A model generated the notes under the pieces. The model was given only the letters and a program-made list of their open reading frames with translations, was not told the origin of the DNA and ran no database searches. This document shows positions 1-8,697 of a stretch of 64,000 bases of DNA, in pieces (position 1 is the stretch's first letter; each line of letters starts with the position of its first letter). Source of the DNA: Bacteroidetes bacterium 37-13 (GTDB lineage Bacteria > Bacteroidota > Bacteroidia > Chitinophagales > LD1); contig MKTC01000016.1 in NCBI GenBank assembly GCA_001897535.1, forward strand, positions 124,958-188,957. The letters are read 5' to 3'. The position numbers were made by a program, and so were the translations under genes.

Positions 1-1536
1 GTAATTTCAACTTTTATATTTGGCTTAGGTGATGATTTCAGCATCTTTATTTCCGATGGTTTAATTGGAAAATACAAAGATGGAAAAGCCCACATGCAAA
101 CACATCGCTTATCAATTTTGCTTTGCGCCATTGCCACTTTGCTCGGTTTGGGCACCTTATATTTTGGTAAACATCCTGCACTAAAATCCATCGCTATTGT
201 TTCAATTATCGGCATTGTAAGTGTTTACATCATTGGGCAAATTGTGCAGCCAATTTTGTTCAATTACTTTGTACAAAACAGAAAGGAAAAAAAACTTGCT
301 CCATGGACTCTGCCAACTTTGGTATTAGCTGTTTGTGCGTTCTGTTACTTTGTGTTCACAGCATTTTTACTTACCGCTTTAGGCTATATTTTACTATATG
401 CGTTGCCATTTATTCCAAAGCAAAAAAGGAAATATTGGTATCATATTTTACTCTGCAACTTTGTAAAATCTTTAGTTTACTTAATGGCAAACGTAAAGAA
501 AGTTCATATTAACAAACAAAATATGGATTTTGGTAAACCAGCGATTATTGTTGCCAATCACACTTCCTTCTTAGATATTTTGGTAGTTGCCATGCAAAAT
601 CCAAAACTAATTTTGCTCACTAATAAATGGGTTTATTATTCTCCATTTTTTGGCAAAGTAGTGCAACTGGCAGATTACTATCCGGTGATGGAAGGTGTAG
701 ATCCTGCTATTGAAAAGTTTGAAAAAATTGTTGCCGAAGGTTACTCCATTGCAATATTTCCAGAAGGCACCCGTTCGGTAGATGGCAAACTGAAACGCTT
801 CCACAAAGGCGCTTTCTTTTTAGCTGAAAAACTAAATTTAGACATTGCGCCATTGGTGCTACATGGGATAAACAACACCATGCAAAAAGGCGATTTTATG
901 CTCTACAACGGCACAATGACCATGAAATTTCTCCCAAGAATTTCACCTAACAATAATGAATTTGGTAATGGTTATGCTGAACGCACAAAAGGGATTTCAA
1001 AACTATTTAAAACAGAATTAAACAAGCTGAATAATAAAATTGAAACACCTGAATATTTTGCACAAAAATTACTTTCAAATTATTGGTACAAAGGATTTAC
1101 CTTAGAACTTTCCGCAAAGAAATTCACAAAAAGAACAGCACTTATTCAAGTTATTAACGAGCAAATTCCTAAACAAGGAAACATTCTTGAACTTGGCTCC
1201 GGATATGGGTTTTACACTTACATGCTATTTCTTTTAAGTAGTGAAAGAACAATTACTGCCATTGAAACAGATGAAGAGAAAACTGCCATTGCAGCAAACT
1301 GCTATATGGCAAATAATCAGCTAAAATTCATTTCAAGCTTTTCAGCTATTGAACAGCAAAATTTCGATACCATTCTTGTGCATCAAGAAACGTATTTAGA
1401 ACAACTTAAACAGTTTAAATCGAGCAATATTCTATTTATCAAAAACACGAAAAACGAAACCAGTTCTCACACTAATTTTAACTGGCAAAGCATAGGAATT
1501 TTCGATGGCTTTGAAGCACAAAAACTCATTGAATGA
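1..1536 (+). CDS. MMPL-type lipid exporter / lysophospholipid acyltransferase / SAM methyltransferase fusion (5' truncated)
   Basis: The reading frame is open from the first base of the window, so the N-terminus lies upstream; 511 residues are visible. Residues 1-125 are the last membrane helices of an RND/MMPL exporter, including the loop FGLGDDFSIFI. Residues about 150-340 are a PlsC-type acyltransferase with the HX4D box H187-D192 (NHTSFLD) and the FPEGTR box at 253-258. Residues about 370-511 are a class I methyltransferase with motif I ELGSG at 397-401. An exporter-acyltransferase-methyltransferase chain of this type is known in Bacteroidota and often lies in aryl-polyene or flexirubin-type clusters; that role is inferred here because the upstream genes are not visible. 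The internal ATG at 94 is not a real start. The stop overlaps the next gene by four bases (ATGA), which indicates translational coupling. Confidence 0.85.
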   Translation, partial: VISTFIFGLGDDFSIFISDGLIGKYKDGKAHMQTHRLSILLCAIATLLGLGTLYFGKHPALKSIAIVSIIGIVSVYIIGQIVQPILFNYFVQNRKEKKLAPWTLPTLVLAVCAFCYFVFTAFLLTALGYILLYALPFIPKQKRKYWYHILLCNFVKSLVYLMANVKKVHINKQNMDFGKPAIIVANHTSFLDILVVAMQNPKLILLTNKWVYYSPFFGKVVQLADYYPVMEGVDPAIEKFEKIVAEGYSIAIFPEGTRSVDGKLKRFHKGAFFLAEKLNLDIAPLVLHGINNTMQKGDFMLYNGTMTMKFLPRISPNNNEFGNGYAERTKGISKLFKTELNKLNNKIETPEYFAQKLLSNYWYKGFTLELSAKKFTKRTALIQVINEQIPKQGNILELGSGYGFYTYMLFLLSSERTITAIETDEEKTAIAANCYMANNQLKFISSFSAIEQQNFDTILVHQETYLEQLKQFKSSNILFIKNTKNETSSHTNFNWQSIGIFDGFEAQKLIE

Positions 1537-2576
1537 AAACTCCTTCGTTGCTAAAATGGTTTTCAACCCAAGTACTTTTTATTGTTGCAATACTTTTAAC
1601 TGCAGAAGTTGCTTTGCGATACACGGGAACAGAACCCGGCAATATTCAACCGACTTGGAGTAACTTCAAAACCGTTGATACACTTATAGAAATTCCATAT
1701 TTTATTTCAAATAGCAATGGCATTTTAGTAGCGAATAGCAAGTTCAACAGCAATATAAACAACTGGGGTTTTAGATTTGACAAAACAAAACTAAATGAAC
1801 CAAACAAGAAAAAAATTATGCTAATTGGCGATAGTTTCACATGGGGCCTTAGTGCTACTCCTTTAGATAGTTGCTTTGCAGATTTGCTGAATAAAAATGA
1901 GGCATTAAATGTTTTAAATTTTGGCATTCCGGTAGCCGACCCTGTACAATACGCTGCTATTGCAAAAACATATTTAGATAGTGTGAAACCAGAAAATGTG
2001 GTTGTGGTATTTTATACCGGAAATGATGTGATGCTTTGCGATAGAAACATTGAGCAAAAACCATTTTACTACTACACCAATGCGGGTGCTTTGCTCGCTG
2101 CTGATGGCAATAAATTTTTGCCATCTGCAAAAGCGGCATACAATTACTACGCTATCGAAAAATTCAGGATAAAAAAACCAAAAAACAACATTGAAAGTAT
2201 AGCAATTAAAAGCGCATTGGCAACTCGTTTGCTTTCTATTTGGCAACAGTACAAAAGCAAAATTGAGAAAGAAAATGCCATTAAAACACTCGGCATTTCA
2301 AAGAAATATTTAAAAGAAATTAAGCAGCTATGCCAAGAAAAAAATATCAAATTTACTATTGCTGTAATTCCCGAATACAAAGAATTAGCTTTTTATAGAA
2401 AACCGTTCAAAACAAAGTACCATGGGCTTTTTCAAGATAATGAATTAGGAAAATTCTGCTTTGTGCCAAACAACTTAAATTCAAAAATGTATAATCCATA
2501 TCCCGATGCACATTTTAATAATGCAGGGCATCGCGCTTATGCAGATTTTTTGCAAAAAATTCTTTTGCAACAATAA
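1533..2576 (+). CDS. SGNH/GDSL-family hydrolase, membrane-anchored
   Basis: A 347-residue protein with one N-terminal hydrophobic segment (about residues 10-25), so it is probably anchored in the inner membrane facing the periplasm. It has the three SGNH blocks: GDS at 99-101 (nucleophile S101), the G163-N-D block III, and the C-terminal block DAHFNNAGH with D325 and H327 completing the triad. The family hydrolyses or transfers O-acyl groups on lipids or polysaccharides; the substrate cannot be read from sequence. Its start overlaps the stop of the upstream exporter/acyltransferase gene, so the two are probably made together and may act on the same acylated product. Other functions, such as a sugar O-acetylesterase, remain possible. 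Confidence 0.8.
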   Translation: MKTPSLLKWFSTQVLFIVAILLTAEVALRYTGTEPGNIQPTWSNFKTVDTLIEIPYFISNSNGILVANSKFNSNINNWGFRFDKTKLNEPNKKKIMLIGDSFTWGLSATPLDSCFADLLNKNEALNVLNFGIPVADPVQYAAIAKTYLDSVKPENVVVVFYTGNDVMLCDRNIEQKPFYYYTNAGALLAADGNKFLPSAKAAYNYYAIEKFRIKKPKNNIESIAIKSALATRLLSIWQQYKSKIEKENAIKTLGISKKYLKEIKQLCQEKNIKFTIAVIPEYKELAFYRKPFKTKYHGLFQDNELGKFCFVPNNLNSKMYNPYPDAHFNNAGHRAYADFLQKILLQQ

Positions 2577-2605
2577 ATTCTGTGGGTATTATTGTTCTAA
2601 ATATT

Positions 2606-3649
2606 ATGGCAAAAAACAAGAAGTCTTTCTTTTTACTCCGCACACTTATTTTTTTATTTTTTATCACAGTTGTAATAGGCGTTTACATTGGCTACACCAT
2701 ATTTTCAAAACCAAATGTAGCAGTTGAAAAACGAACGCACATCTATATTCCAACAGATTCTACTTATACCTTTTTGCTCAACCAACTTCAAGAGAAACAA
2801 GTATTAAAAGAAGTTTGGAGTTTTGAAATTGTAGCACAACTAAAAGAACTTCCATACAAAATAAAATCGGGGCATTATGTAATTGCACCCGGTATGAACA
2901 ATCGTCAAGTTGTGAATATGTTTCGTGCAGGGCTTCAAGAACCTGTAAAATTGGTTATTTACAACATTCGCACAAAAGAAGAGTTTAGCAGCTTAATAGG
3001 AAGAACCATTGAAGCTGATTCCGCAAGTGCAATAGAGGTTTTAAACTCCGATACATTTTGCAAACAATTTAAGTTAGACACTGCAAATATTTTAGCTCAT
3101 TTTATTGTTGACAATTACGAACTGTGGTGGAACACTCCGCTCTCAGGACTTTGGGAAAAACTAAACCAAGCACACGATGCATTTTGGAATGAAGAGCGAT
3201 TACAAAAAGCAGCAGCTTTAAAAATGAACGAGAATGAAATTGTAACGCTTGCTTCCATAGTTGAAAAAGAAGCGATTTTTGATAAGGAAATGCCAACCAT
3301 TGCCGGTGTTTATTTAAACAGATTAAAAATAAAAATGCCGCTACAAGCAGACCCAACTTTAGTTTTTGCATTGCGCGACTTTAATGCAAGACGTGTTTTG
3401 AATTACCATAAAGATTACAGCAGCCCATACAACACCTACCAAAATGCAGGACTTCCACCGGGGCCAATTTGCATGCCACGTAAAAAGAGCATTGATGCCG
3501 TACTTAATGCCGAACAACATCAATATTTATATTTCTGTGCTAATCCCGACATGAGTGGCTATTCTATCTTCAGCAAAACTTACGAAGAGCAAATGAAAGT
3601 TGCCGCCAAATACCGCAAAAAGTTAGATGCTATGAATATTAGTAAATAG
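2606..3649 (+). CDS. mltG: Endolytic murein transglycosylase MltG
   Basis: A 347-residue YceG/MltG-family protein that cuts nascent peptidoglycan and thereby ends glycan strands. One membrane helix (about residues 12-32) anchors it, followed by a LysM-like region and the catalytic domain. The family signature ASIVEKE carries the catalytic glutamate at E220, and the conserved C-terminal YNT...AGLPPGPI segment is present. A GTG at 2582 would extend the protein by eight residues, but the ATG at 2606 gives the usual short basic N-terminus (MAKNKK) before the helix, so I prefer it. It follows the SGNH gene closely and may share its transcript. Confidence 0.92.
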   Translation: MAKNKKSFFLLRTLIFLFFITVVIGVYIGYTIFSKPNVAVEKRTHIYIPTDSTYTFLLNQLQEKQVLKEVWSFEIVAQLKELPYKIKSGHYVIAPGMNNRQVVNMFRAGLQEPVKLVIYNIRTKEEFSSLIGRTIEADSASAIEVLNSDTFCKQFKLDTANILAHFIVDNYELWWNTPLSGLWEKLNQAHDAFWNEERLQKAAALKMNENEIVTLASIVEKEAIFDKEMPTIAGVYLNRLKIKMPLQADPTLVFALRDFNARRVLNYHKDYSSPYNTYQNAGLPPGPICMPRKKSIDAVLNAEQHQYLYFCANPDMSGYSIFSKTYEEQMKVAAKYRKKLDAMNISK

Positions 3650-3692
3650 TTAAGTTAAAGGAGCAAATTGAATATAAAACCCTATTAGCTGA

Positions 3693-4562
3693 ATGACTAT
3701 AAAACCAATCAACAATTTAAAACTATTTTCTATTGCAAGTTTAAATGGCGTGAGCCAAATTATGCTGCAAGAAAATAGTGTTACGGGAATTTTCTTTTTA
3801 GTTGGAATTGCTATTAGTTCATTAAATATGGCACTTGCCGCATTACTCGCTACAATAGTTGGAACCGCAACCGCCTACTTATTCAAATACAATTTTGAAG
3901 AGATACAAAAAGGGCTTTATGGTTTTAGCGCTGCGTTGGTTGGTGTTGCCATTGTGTTATTTTTTAAGCTCACTGTTGCAACATGGCTTTTAGTAATTGT
4001 GGGTGCAGCAATTGCAACCATTATACAGCACTTTTTTATTAAGCGAAACATAACTGCTTTTACACTTCCGTTTGTACTTGTAACTTGGCTTTTTTATTAT
4101 GCTGCAAGTTTTTTACACCCAACTTTACTTGCTTCTCAATTTCCTTTAATACCTTCAGAAAATGATATTTACTTTTTCTATATTAAAGGCTACGGACAAG
4201 TAATATTTCAAGCCAATATTTGGTCGGGAGTTTTGTTTTTACTAGGTGTTTTCTTTCACTCTCGTATAGCTGCAATATATGGTTTGGCAGGTGGTGCAAT
4301 TGCAGGTTTAGCAGCATTGCCATTGGCTTCAAGCGATGCCGTAGCAAATGGTTTATTAAGCTACAATGCTGTTCTTTGCGCTATAGTATTTGCAGGTGTA
4401 AAATTTAAAAATTGTCTTTGGGCTTTCATCTCAGTTGTACTCTCATTGGTAATAATATTGCTTCTGCAAAACTTAAATATTTTAGCACTCACATTTCCAT
4501 TTGTTGCAGCTTCATTTCTCACTTTAAAAATCAAGAATAGAAACCAAGCCTCCCCTCTTTAA
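3693..4562 (+). CDS. Urea transporter (UT family)
   Basis: A 289-residue, almost entirely hydrophobic protein with about ten membrane segments. It has the urea transporter family pattern: an N-terminal GVSQIMLQ segment, then the KGLYGFSAALVGVA motif around residues 73-87, and a related second half (GLLSYNAVLCAIVF, about 216-229), as expected of the internally duplicated UT fold. Members are passive channels for urea across the inner membrane. No urease or urea carboxylase genes are visible here, so the use of the urea cannot be inferred. It converges on the methyltransferase gene on the other strand, with 71 bases between them and no clear hairpin. Confidence 0.85.
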   Translation: MTIKPINNLKLFSIASLNGVSQIMLQENSVTGIFFLVGIAISSLNMALAALLATIVGTATAYLFKYNFEEIQKGLYGFSAALVGVAIVLFFKLTVATWLLVIVGAAIATIIQHFFIKRNITAFTLPFVLVTWLFYYAASFLHPTLLASQFPLIPSENDIYFFYIKGYGQVIFQANIWSGVLFLLGVFFHSRIAAIYGLAGGAIAGLAALPLASSDAVANGLLSYNAVLCAIVFAGVKFKNCLWAFISVVLSLVIILLLQNLNILALTFPFVAASFLTLKIKNRNQASPL

Positions 4563-4633
4563 TTATTGGTTTTAAACTACATGTCTTGAGCCTTATATCT
4601 TGGCGAAATATTTAAAAGGATACTTCAATTAAC

Positions 4634-5590
4634 TCACTTATTTCTATAAACTCCAAAGTGATAATCATCTTGATGGTTCTTTAGAAATTCATCTTCTTGC
4701 TGAAAGAAATAAGTTAGATATTTTATGTTCTCTTCGTTGGACTCAATAAAGTGATGACTGATACCTTTTAGCAATGGCACTAAAATATTTCCGCCATAAC
4801 CTTTTAATTCAACATTGGTGAAATGTTGCTTCAAAATATTCACAATGTTTTCAGCTTCCACTGCTTCTGAAGGATCAGAAATTATCATACGAAGATTGCC
4901 AGGAGCAGTCTGTTTTTCCTTTACATTTCCGCTCAAGTAAGTTCGCTTATTATCGGGTAATTGTGCTAACAATTTATTTGAAAAATTTAGCTGTGGCACT
5001 TGCCATGCAATTCGATTTGGACCTGTATATTCATGAATAATTAAAAGGCTATTTGGCGAAAGCAATTGTTTAATTCGCTTTACCACGCCTTCCAAATTCT
5101 TTAAATGATGAAGCGAAGAATAGAACAGTATAACATCATACTTTTCGCTTGTTTCAAATCTTTCAAAACTGCTGTGAATAAATTTCAATATTGGATTTGA
5201 GGTGCGCTTTTTAGCTTCCACAATATTTCCTTCAGCAATATCAATTGCTTCAATAAGTTTAAACTTTCCTGTATTCAAAAATTCAAGTTCTTGAGTGCCG
5301 GTGCCGCAACCAATCGAAAGCATTTTTAAACCATCTTCAACATGTGTAAAATATTGCTCAGCACAATAAGTAATGTACGACTTTGAACTATCTCCTGTAA
5401 TTTTTTCATTCCACCGTTTTCGCACCATGGGAATATTCCACCAATTTGTAGGTGGCAGTTCGTGCGCATTCCAATTAGAAGCCACTCGCTTTTTATTATC
5501 AAACGAAAATTTCCCCAAGAAAAAGGAGAGCTTAGATGTTCGTAATTTTTCGCGTAATTCAATAAAGTCAGAATAAGTTACCCAAGCCAT
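4634..5590 (-). CDS. Class I SAM-dependent methyltransferase, substrate unknown
   Basis: A 318-residue soluble protein with a Rossmann methyltransferase core. Motif I is LSIGCGTGT at residues 92-100, followed by the acidic end of beta-2 (IDIAEGN, about 117-123) and the motif-IV-like stretch FYSSLHHL near 160. The 90-residue N-terminal and 80-residue C-terminal parts are not a domain I recognise. The protein resembles the broad group of small-molecule methyltransferases. It is a single-gene minus-strand unit between the convergent urea transporter and the divergent mini-MscS gene, so context gives no substrate. Confidence 0.7.
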   Translation of the reverse strand: MAWVTYSDFIELREKLRTSKLSFFLGKFSFDNKKRVASNWNAHELPPTNWWNIPMVRKRWNEKITGDSSKSYITYCAEQYFTHVEDGLKMLSIGCGTGTQELEFLNTGKFKLIEAIDIAEGNIVEAKKRTSNPILKFIHSSFERFETSEKYDVILFYSSLHHLKNLEGVVKRIKQLLSPNSLLIIHEYTGPNRIAWQVPQLNFSNKLLAQLPDNKRTYLSGNVKEKQTAPGNLRMIISDPSEAVEAENIVNILKQHFTNVELKGYGGNILVPLLKGISHHFIESNEENIKYLTYFFQQEDEFLKNHQDDYHFGVYRNK

Positions 5591-5736
5591 TTTCTCATAT
5601 TTTAGCCTACAAGTTTAAGAGGATTGGTCAATAATTTGTAATTATAGAAGCAGTGCTTAAAGCTTGTAGAAACAATTGAATAAAACGCTATTTTCAGTTC
5701 TTGATTTAAGTCTTTTTTTGCCCAAAATCAATTCTT

Positions 5737-6267
5737 ATGAAATTGCCAAGAACCTCTTCTTTATTTAGTGACACCGAAAGTCTCCTAATTTTTGGAGTTA
5801 TTTCTTTTTCAACTTTTGTTGTTGCCACTTTAGTAAGAAAATATTTAAAGAGAAAACTTAAACAAAGGTTGTTGCAAGACAATGTAGATATTACAAGCTA
5901 TGCTTTTATTGTTGATGTTGTTAGCTTTACCATTTACCTTTTGGGCTTTGGCTGGGCGTTTCTTTCGTTGCCTATTTCATCTTCGTATGCGCATTCGCTT
6001 TTTGCAAGTGCAGGCGCTTCAACCATTGTTTTGGAAATAGCAGCACAGCAAGTTTTAGGAAATATTATTGCCGGAGTTTTTATCCTTTTTAATCGCCCTT
6101 TTAAAGTGCGAGATATTATTGAAGTTTCGGGCAACAAAGGCAGCGTGAAAGCGATAAACATTTACAAAACCATACTTGAAACTGATGATGGTATTTTTAT
6201 TAGGATTCCAAATTCTTTAATTTCTAATGCGGTAATCATCAATTACACAAAAAAGGAAATGCAATAA
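5737..6267 (+). CDS. Small MscS-family mechanosensitive channel
   Basis: A 176-residue protein containing the core of MscS: about three hydrophobic segments (near residues 16-35, 55-78 and 85-110), the pore-lining type helix (EIAAQQVLGNIIAGVFILFN), and the beta domain motif RPFKVRDIIEV with its following GSVKAINIYKT. E. coli MscS has 286 residues; the C-terminal alpha/beta vestibule domain is missing here because the frame stops just after INYTKKE. Short MscS proteins are known, so this can be a working mini-channel, but a late truncation is possible (see findings). It would act in the inner membrane to release solutes on osmotic downshock. It is upstream of and separate from the heme-uptake pair. 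Confidence 0.75.
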   Translation: MKLPRTSSLFSDTESLLIFGVISFSTFVVATLVRKYLKRKLKQRLLQDNVDITSYAFIVDVVSFTIYLLGFGWAFLSLPISSSYAHSLFASAGASTIVLEIAAQQVLGNIIAGVFILFNRPFKVRDIIEVSGNKGSVKAINIYKTILETDDGIFIRIPNSLISNAVIINYTKKEMQ

Positions 6268-6353
6268 GCGAAATTTAAAAATTCGATCATTTCGATTCAG
6301 AAATTAAGATTTACGTCAGATTATATCATTTCGTATTTCCAGTCTTCCCTTTT

Positions 6354-6408
6354 TGACAATTCTATGACAATGTAAAAGCGTGTAAAACATTGCAAGAAAC
6401 TACCTTTG
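6354..6408 (+). promoter_or_regulatory. Promoter region of the TonB receptor/HmuY pair
   Basis: The Bacteroidota -7 element TACCTTTG lies at 6401-6408, ten bases before the chosen ATG, which would give a transcript with a very short leader. No TTG lies at the usual 17-21 base spacing upstream, which suggests a promoter needing an activator. Two copies of TGACAAT at 6354-6360 and 6365-6371 are spaced 11 bases apart, one helical turn, and are a candidate regulator site. The promoter call is moderate; the operator call is a guess. Confidence 0.4.
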
Positions 6409-6417
6409 CGCAGCAAA

Positions 6418-8670
6418 ATGAAAAAGTGTTGCCGCTTAGTTTGGGCTTTGTTTTTTATTGTTTCTTCTACAAGTATTTTTGCGCAAAACGACCTTAGTAT
6501 TTTAGTAATTGATGAGGTTACAGGTGCGCCAATGCCTGGTGCTTTCGTATGTTTTTACAGTATGCAAGATGCAAAAAATCCAATCGCCAGCAGCATTACA
6601 CACAAAAATGGGTTGGCAAATATTCAGCATAATATGCCGCTAATTGTAAAAGTTGCGCATTTGGGATACGAAACCGTTTTAGACACTTTTAAAACCGAAA
6701 ATAAAAAGAAAATTACTTTGTCATTAGTAGAAAGCGGCAACTTGAACGATGTAGTTATCACAGGGCAATATGCGCCTTCGAGCACTGCAAATTCAGTTTA
6801 TGATGTAAAAGTTTTAAACTCCGAAACAATAAAAAGCAAAGGAGCGGTGAATTTGCGCGATGCACTTTCAAACGAACTGAATATAAGCCAAAGCACAGAT
6901 CCTGTTTTTGGCAGTGGGATTAGCATCAATGGCATTTCGGGTGAAGGTGTAAAAATAATGGTTGATGGCGTGCCGCTAACGGGGCGTTTAGAAGGCAAAA
7001 TTGATTTAAGCCAAATAAATCTCAACAATATTGAACGGGTAGAAGTGGTTGAAGGTCCACTGAGCGTGATGTACGGAACCGATGCAATGGGTGGCGTAAT
7101 CAACCTAATCACAAAATCTTTTCAGAAAGAAAAAATACATGTTTTCACTAAAGGCTATTACGAAACTGTTGGGCAATATAATATTGATGCAGGTGCTACT
7201 TTTAGAAAAGGAAACCACCAGCTAAGCGGCAATTTCGGACGATATTTTTTTGATGGTTATTCCAATGTAAAAACTTACGAGCGCTACAGCGAATGGCGAC
7301 CGAAAGAGCAATATATGGGCGACCTCAAATACACCTTTTCTAATAGCAAAATGCGCTTTTCTATTGCCGGTTCCATATTTAGAGAGCTAATGATGAACCG
7401 TGGCGAGCCTAAGTATGTAGCAGATAGAGTGAGCGCAAAAGATGAGCATTTCTTAACCTATCGCCCGATGGTGAATGCCACTTTTCTTTACAACTTTAAA
7501 AACAAAAGCAACTTAGATATCGTAGCAGGTTATTCAGGATTTTTCCGCTTTTGGAATACGGTAATGAAAGACCTTACCTCCATGAGTGAAACCATCATTC
7601 CTTCTGAAATGCAGGATACTTCTACGTATCACCAATTCACGCTCCGCCCAATTTATTCTATGTACACCAAAAGTTTAAAAGTTGGTTTTCAATTTGGGTT
7701 AGATATAAACCACGAGCGCACCACACAGTTGCGACTTGCCAACAGAACTCAGCAAATTACAGATGCTGCTGCTTTTGTAAGTATGAAATGGTATATTACC
7801 AAAGACTTAGTTCTTCAACCAGCATTGCGTTATGCATACAACACACGCTTCCTTTCGCCTGTTGTGCCATCATTAAATATTAAATACAACTACAGAGATA
7901 TTTTTACGCTCCGTACCTCGTATGGTTTGGGTTATAGAGCACCTTCGCTTAAAGAATTGTATTTGAATTTCAAAGATAGCAATCACGATATTTCAGGAAA
8001 CGAATCGCTAAAACCTGAAACGGGACACAATGTGCAGCTTTCAGCCAATGTAGTTTTGCGCAAAGATGAACACAGAATCGAGTTGAAGCCTTCAGCATTT
8101 TTCAACTACATCAATAACAAAATTGATTTAAAAGTGATGCCGCCTTCGCCAGATGCTGCGCCAGGAGTGGTTTCTTATCGCTACGATAATTTTAAAAGAG
8201 TGGTTACTTATGGTGGCGATTTCACCATAAGCTATAATTGGAAAAGGCTAAACGCAAGCGTTGGTGCGCTACTCACAGAGTTTGAAACTTTTGATAATTC
8301 TTTAAAAGAGCAAACAATAAAAAACCTAAGTCCAGATGCGAATGCCAAAATCGGCTACCTAATTCCTAAGGCTGAAATTTCGCTAAATGTATTTTACAAA
8401 TACACCGGACGCAGAGCAGTTTTTTCTATGAACAGTAGCCTAAGCACTGGTTATGTTGAAGGTTTTCACACCATTGATGTTACTGCTTCGCGAAGCTTTT
8501 GGAAAGACAGAATACAACTTACTTTGGGTGGTAAAAATTTAGCAGGAGTTACCAATGTAAATGCCCAAAACGTATCAGGAGCCATACACAATTCGGGCGG
8601 CAGCGGTGGCTTTATGATAAACAGAGGAAGAACGTTTTTTGTGAGTTTAGTTTTACAATATGCTAAATAA
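6418..8670 (+). CDS. TonB-dependent receptor, probably heme/iron uptake
   Basis: A 750-residue outer-membrane receptor. It has a signal peptide (about residues 1-22, ending FAQ), a carboxypeptidase-regulatory-like domain (about 24-108), a TonB plug (about 130-225, with VEVVEGPLSVMYGTDAMGGVINL) and a beta barrel to the C-terminus, ending in the typical alternating strand FFVSLVLQY. The ATG at 6418 is preferred over the TTG at 6406 because it starts a normal signal peptide. The next gene, 27 bases downstream, encodes a HmuY-type lipoprotein, and receptor-HmuY pairs import heme in Bacteroidota, so heme is the best guess for the ligand. No conserved heme histidine motif was verified, and another iron complex is possible. 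Confidence 0.85.
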   Translation: MKKCCRLVWALFFIVSSTSIFAQNDLSILVIDEVTGAPMPGAFVCFYSMQDAKNPIASSITHKNGLANIQHNMPLIVKVAHLGYETVLDTFKTENKKKITLSLVESGNLNDVVITGQYAPSSTANSVYDVKVLNSETIKSKGAVNLRDALSNELNISQSTDPVFGSGISINGISGEGVKIMVDGVPLTGRLEGKIDLSQINLNNIERVEVVEGPLSVMYGTDAMGGVINLITKSFQKEKIHVFTKGYYETVGQYNIDAGATFRKGNHQLSGNFGRYFFDGYSNVKTYERYSEWRPKEQYMGDLKYTFSNSKMRFSIAGSIFRELMMNRGEPKYVADRVSAKDEHFLTYRPMVNATFLYNFKNKSNLDIVAGYSGFFRFWNTVMKDLTSMSETIIPSEMQDTSTYHQFTLRPIYSMYTKSLKVGFQFGLDINHERTTQLRLANRTQQITDAAAFVSMKWYITKDLVLQPALRYAYNTRFLSPVVPSLNIKYNYRDIFTLRTSYGLGYRAPSLKELYLNFKDSNHDISGNESLKPETGHNVQLSANVVLRKDEHRIELKPSAFFNYINNKIDLKVMPPSPDAAPGVVSYRYDNFKRVVTYGGDFTISYNWKRLNASVGALLTEFETFDNSLKEQTIKNLSPDANAKIGYLIPKAEISLNVFYKYTGRRAVFSMNSSLSTGYVEGFHTIDVTASRSFWKDRIQLTLGGKNLAGVTNVNAQNVSGAIHNSGGSGGFMINRGRTFFVSLVLQYAK

Positions 8671-8697
8671 ACAGCAAAGTTTTTTTTTGATAGAAAC

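Noticed and set aside
6268-6350. A coding continuation of the mini-MscS in another frame
   Set aside because: The downstream frames give only short unrelated peptides, with no MscS-like residues, so a simple frameshift is not supported, though not excluded.
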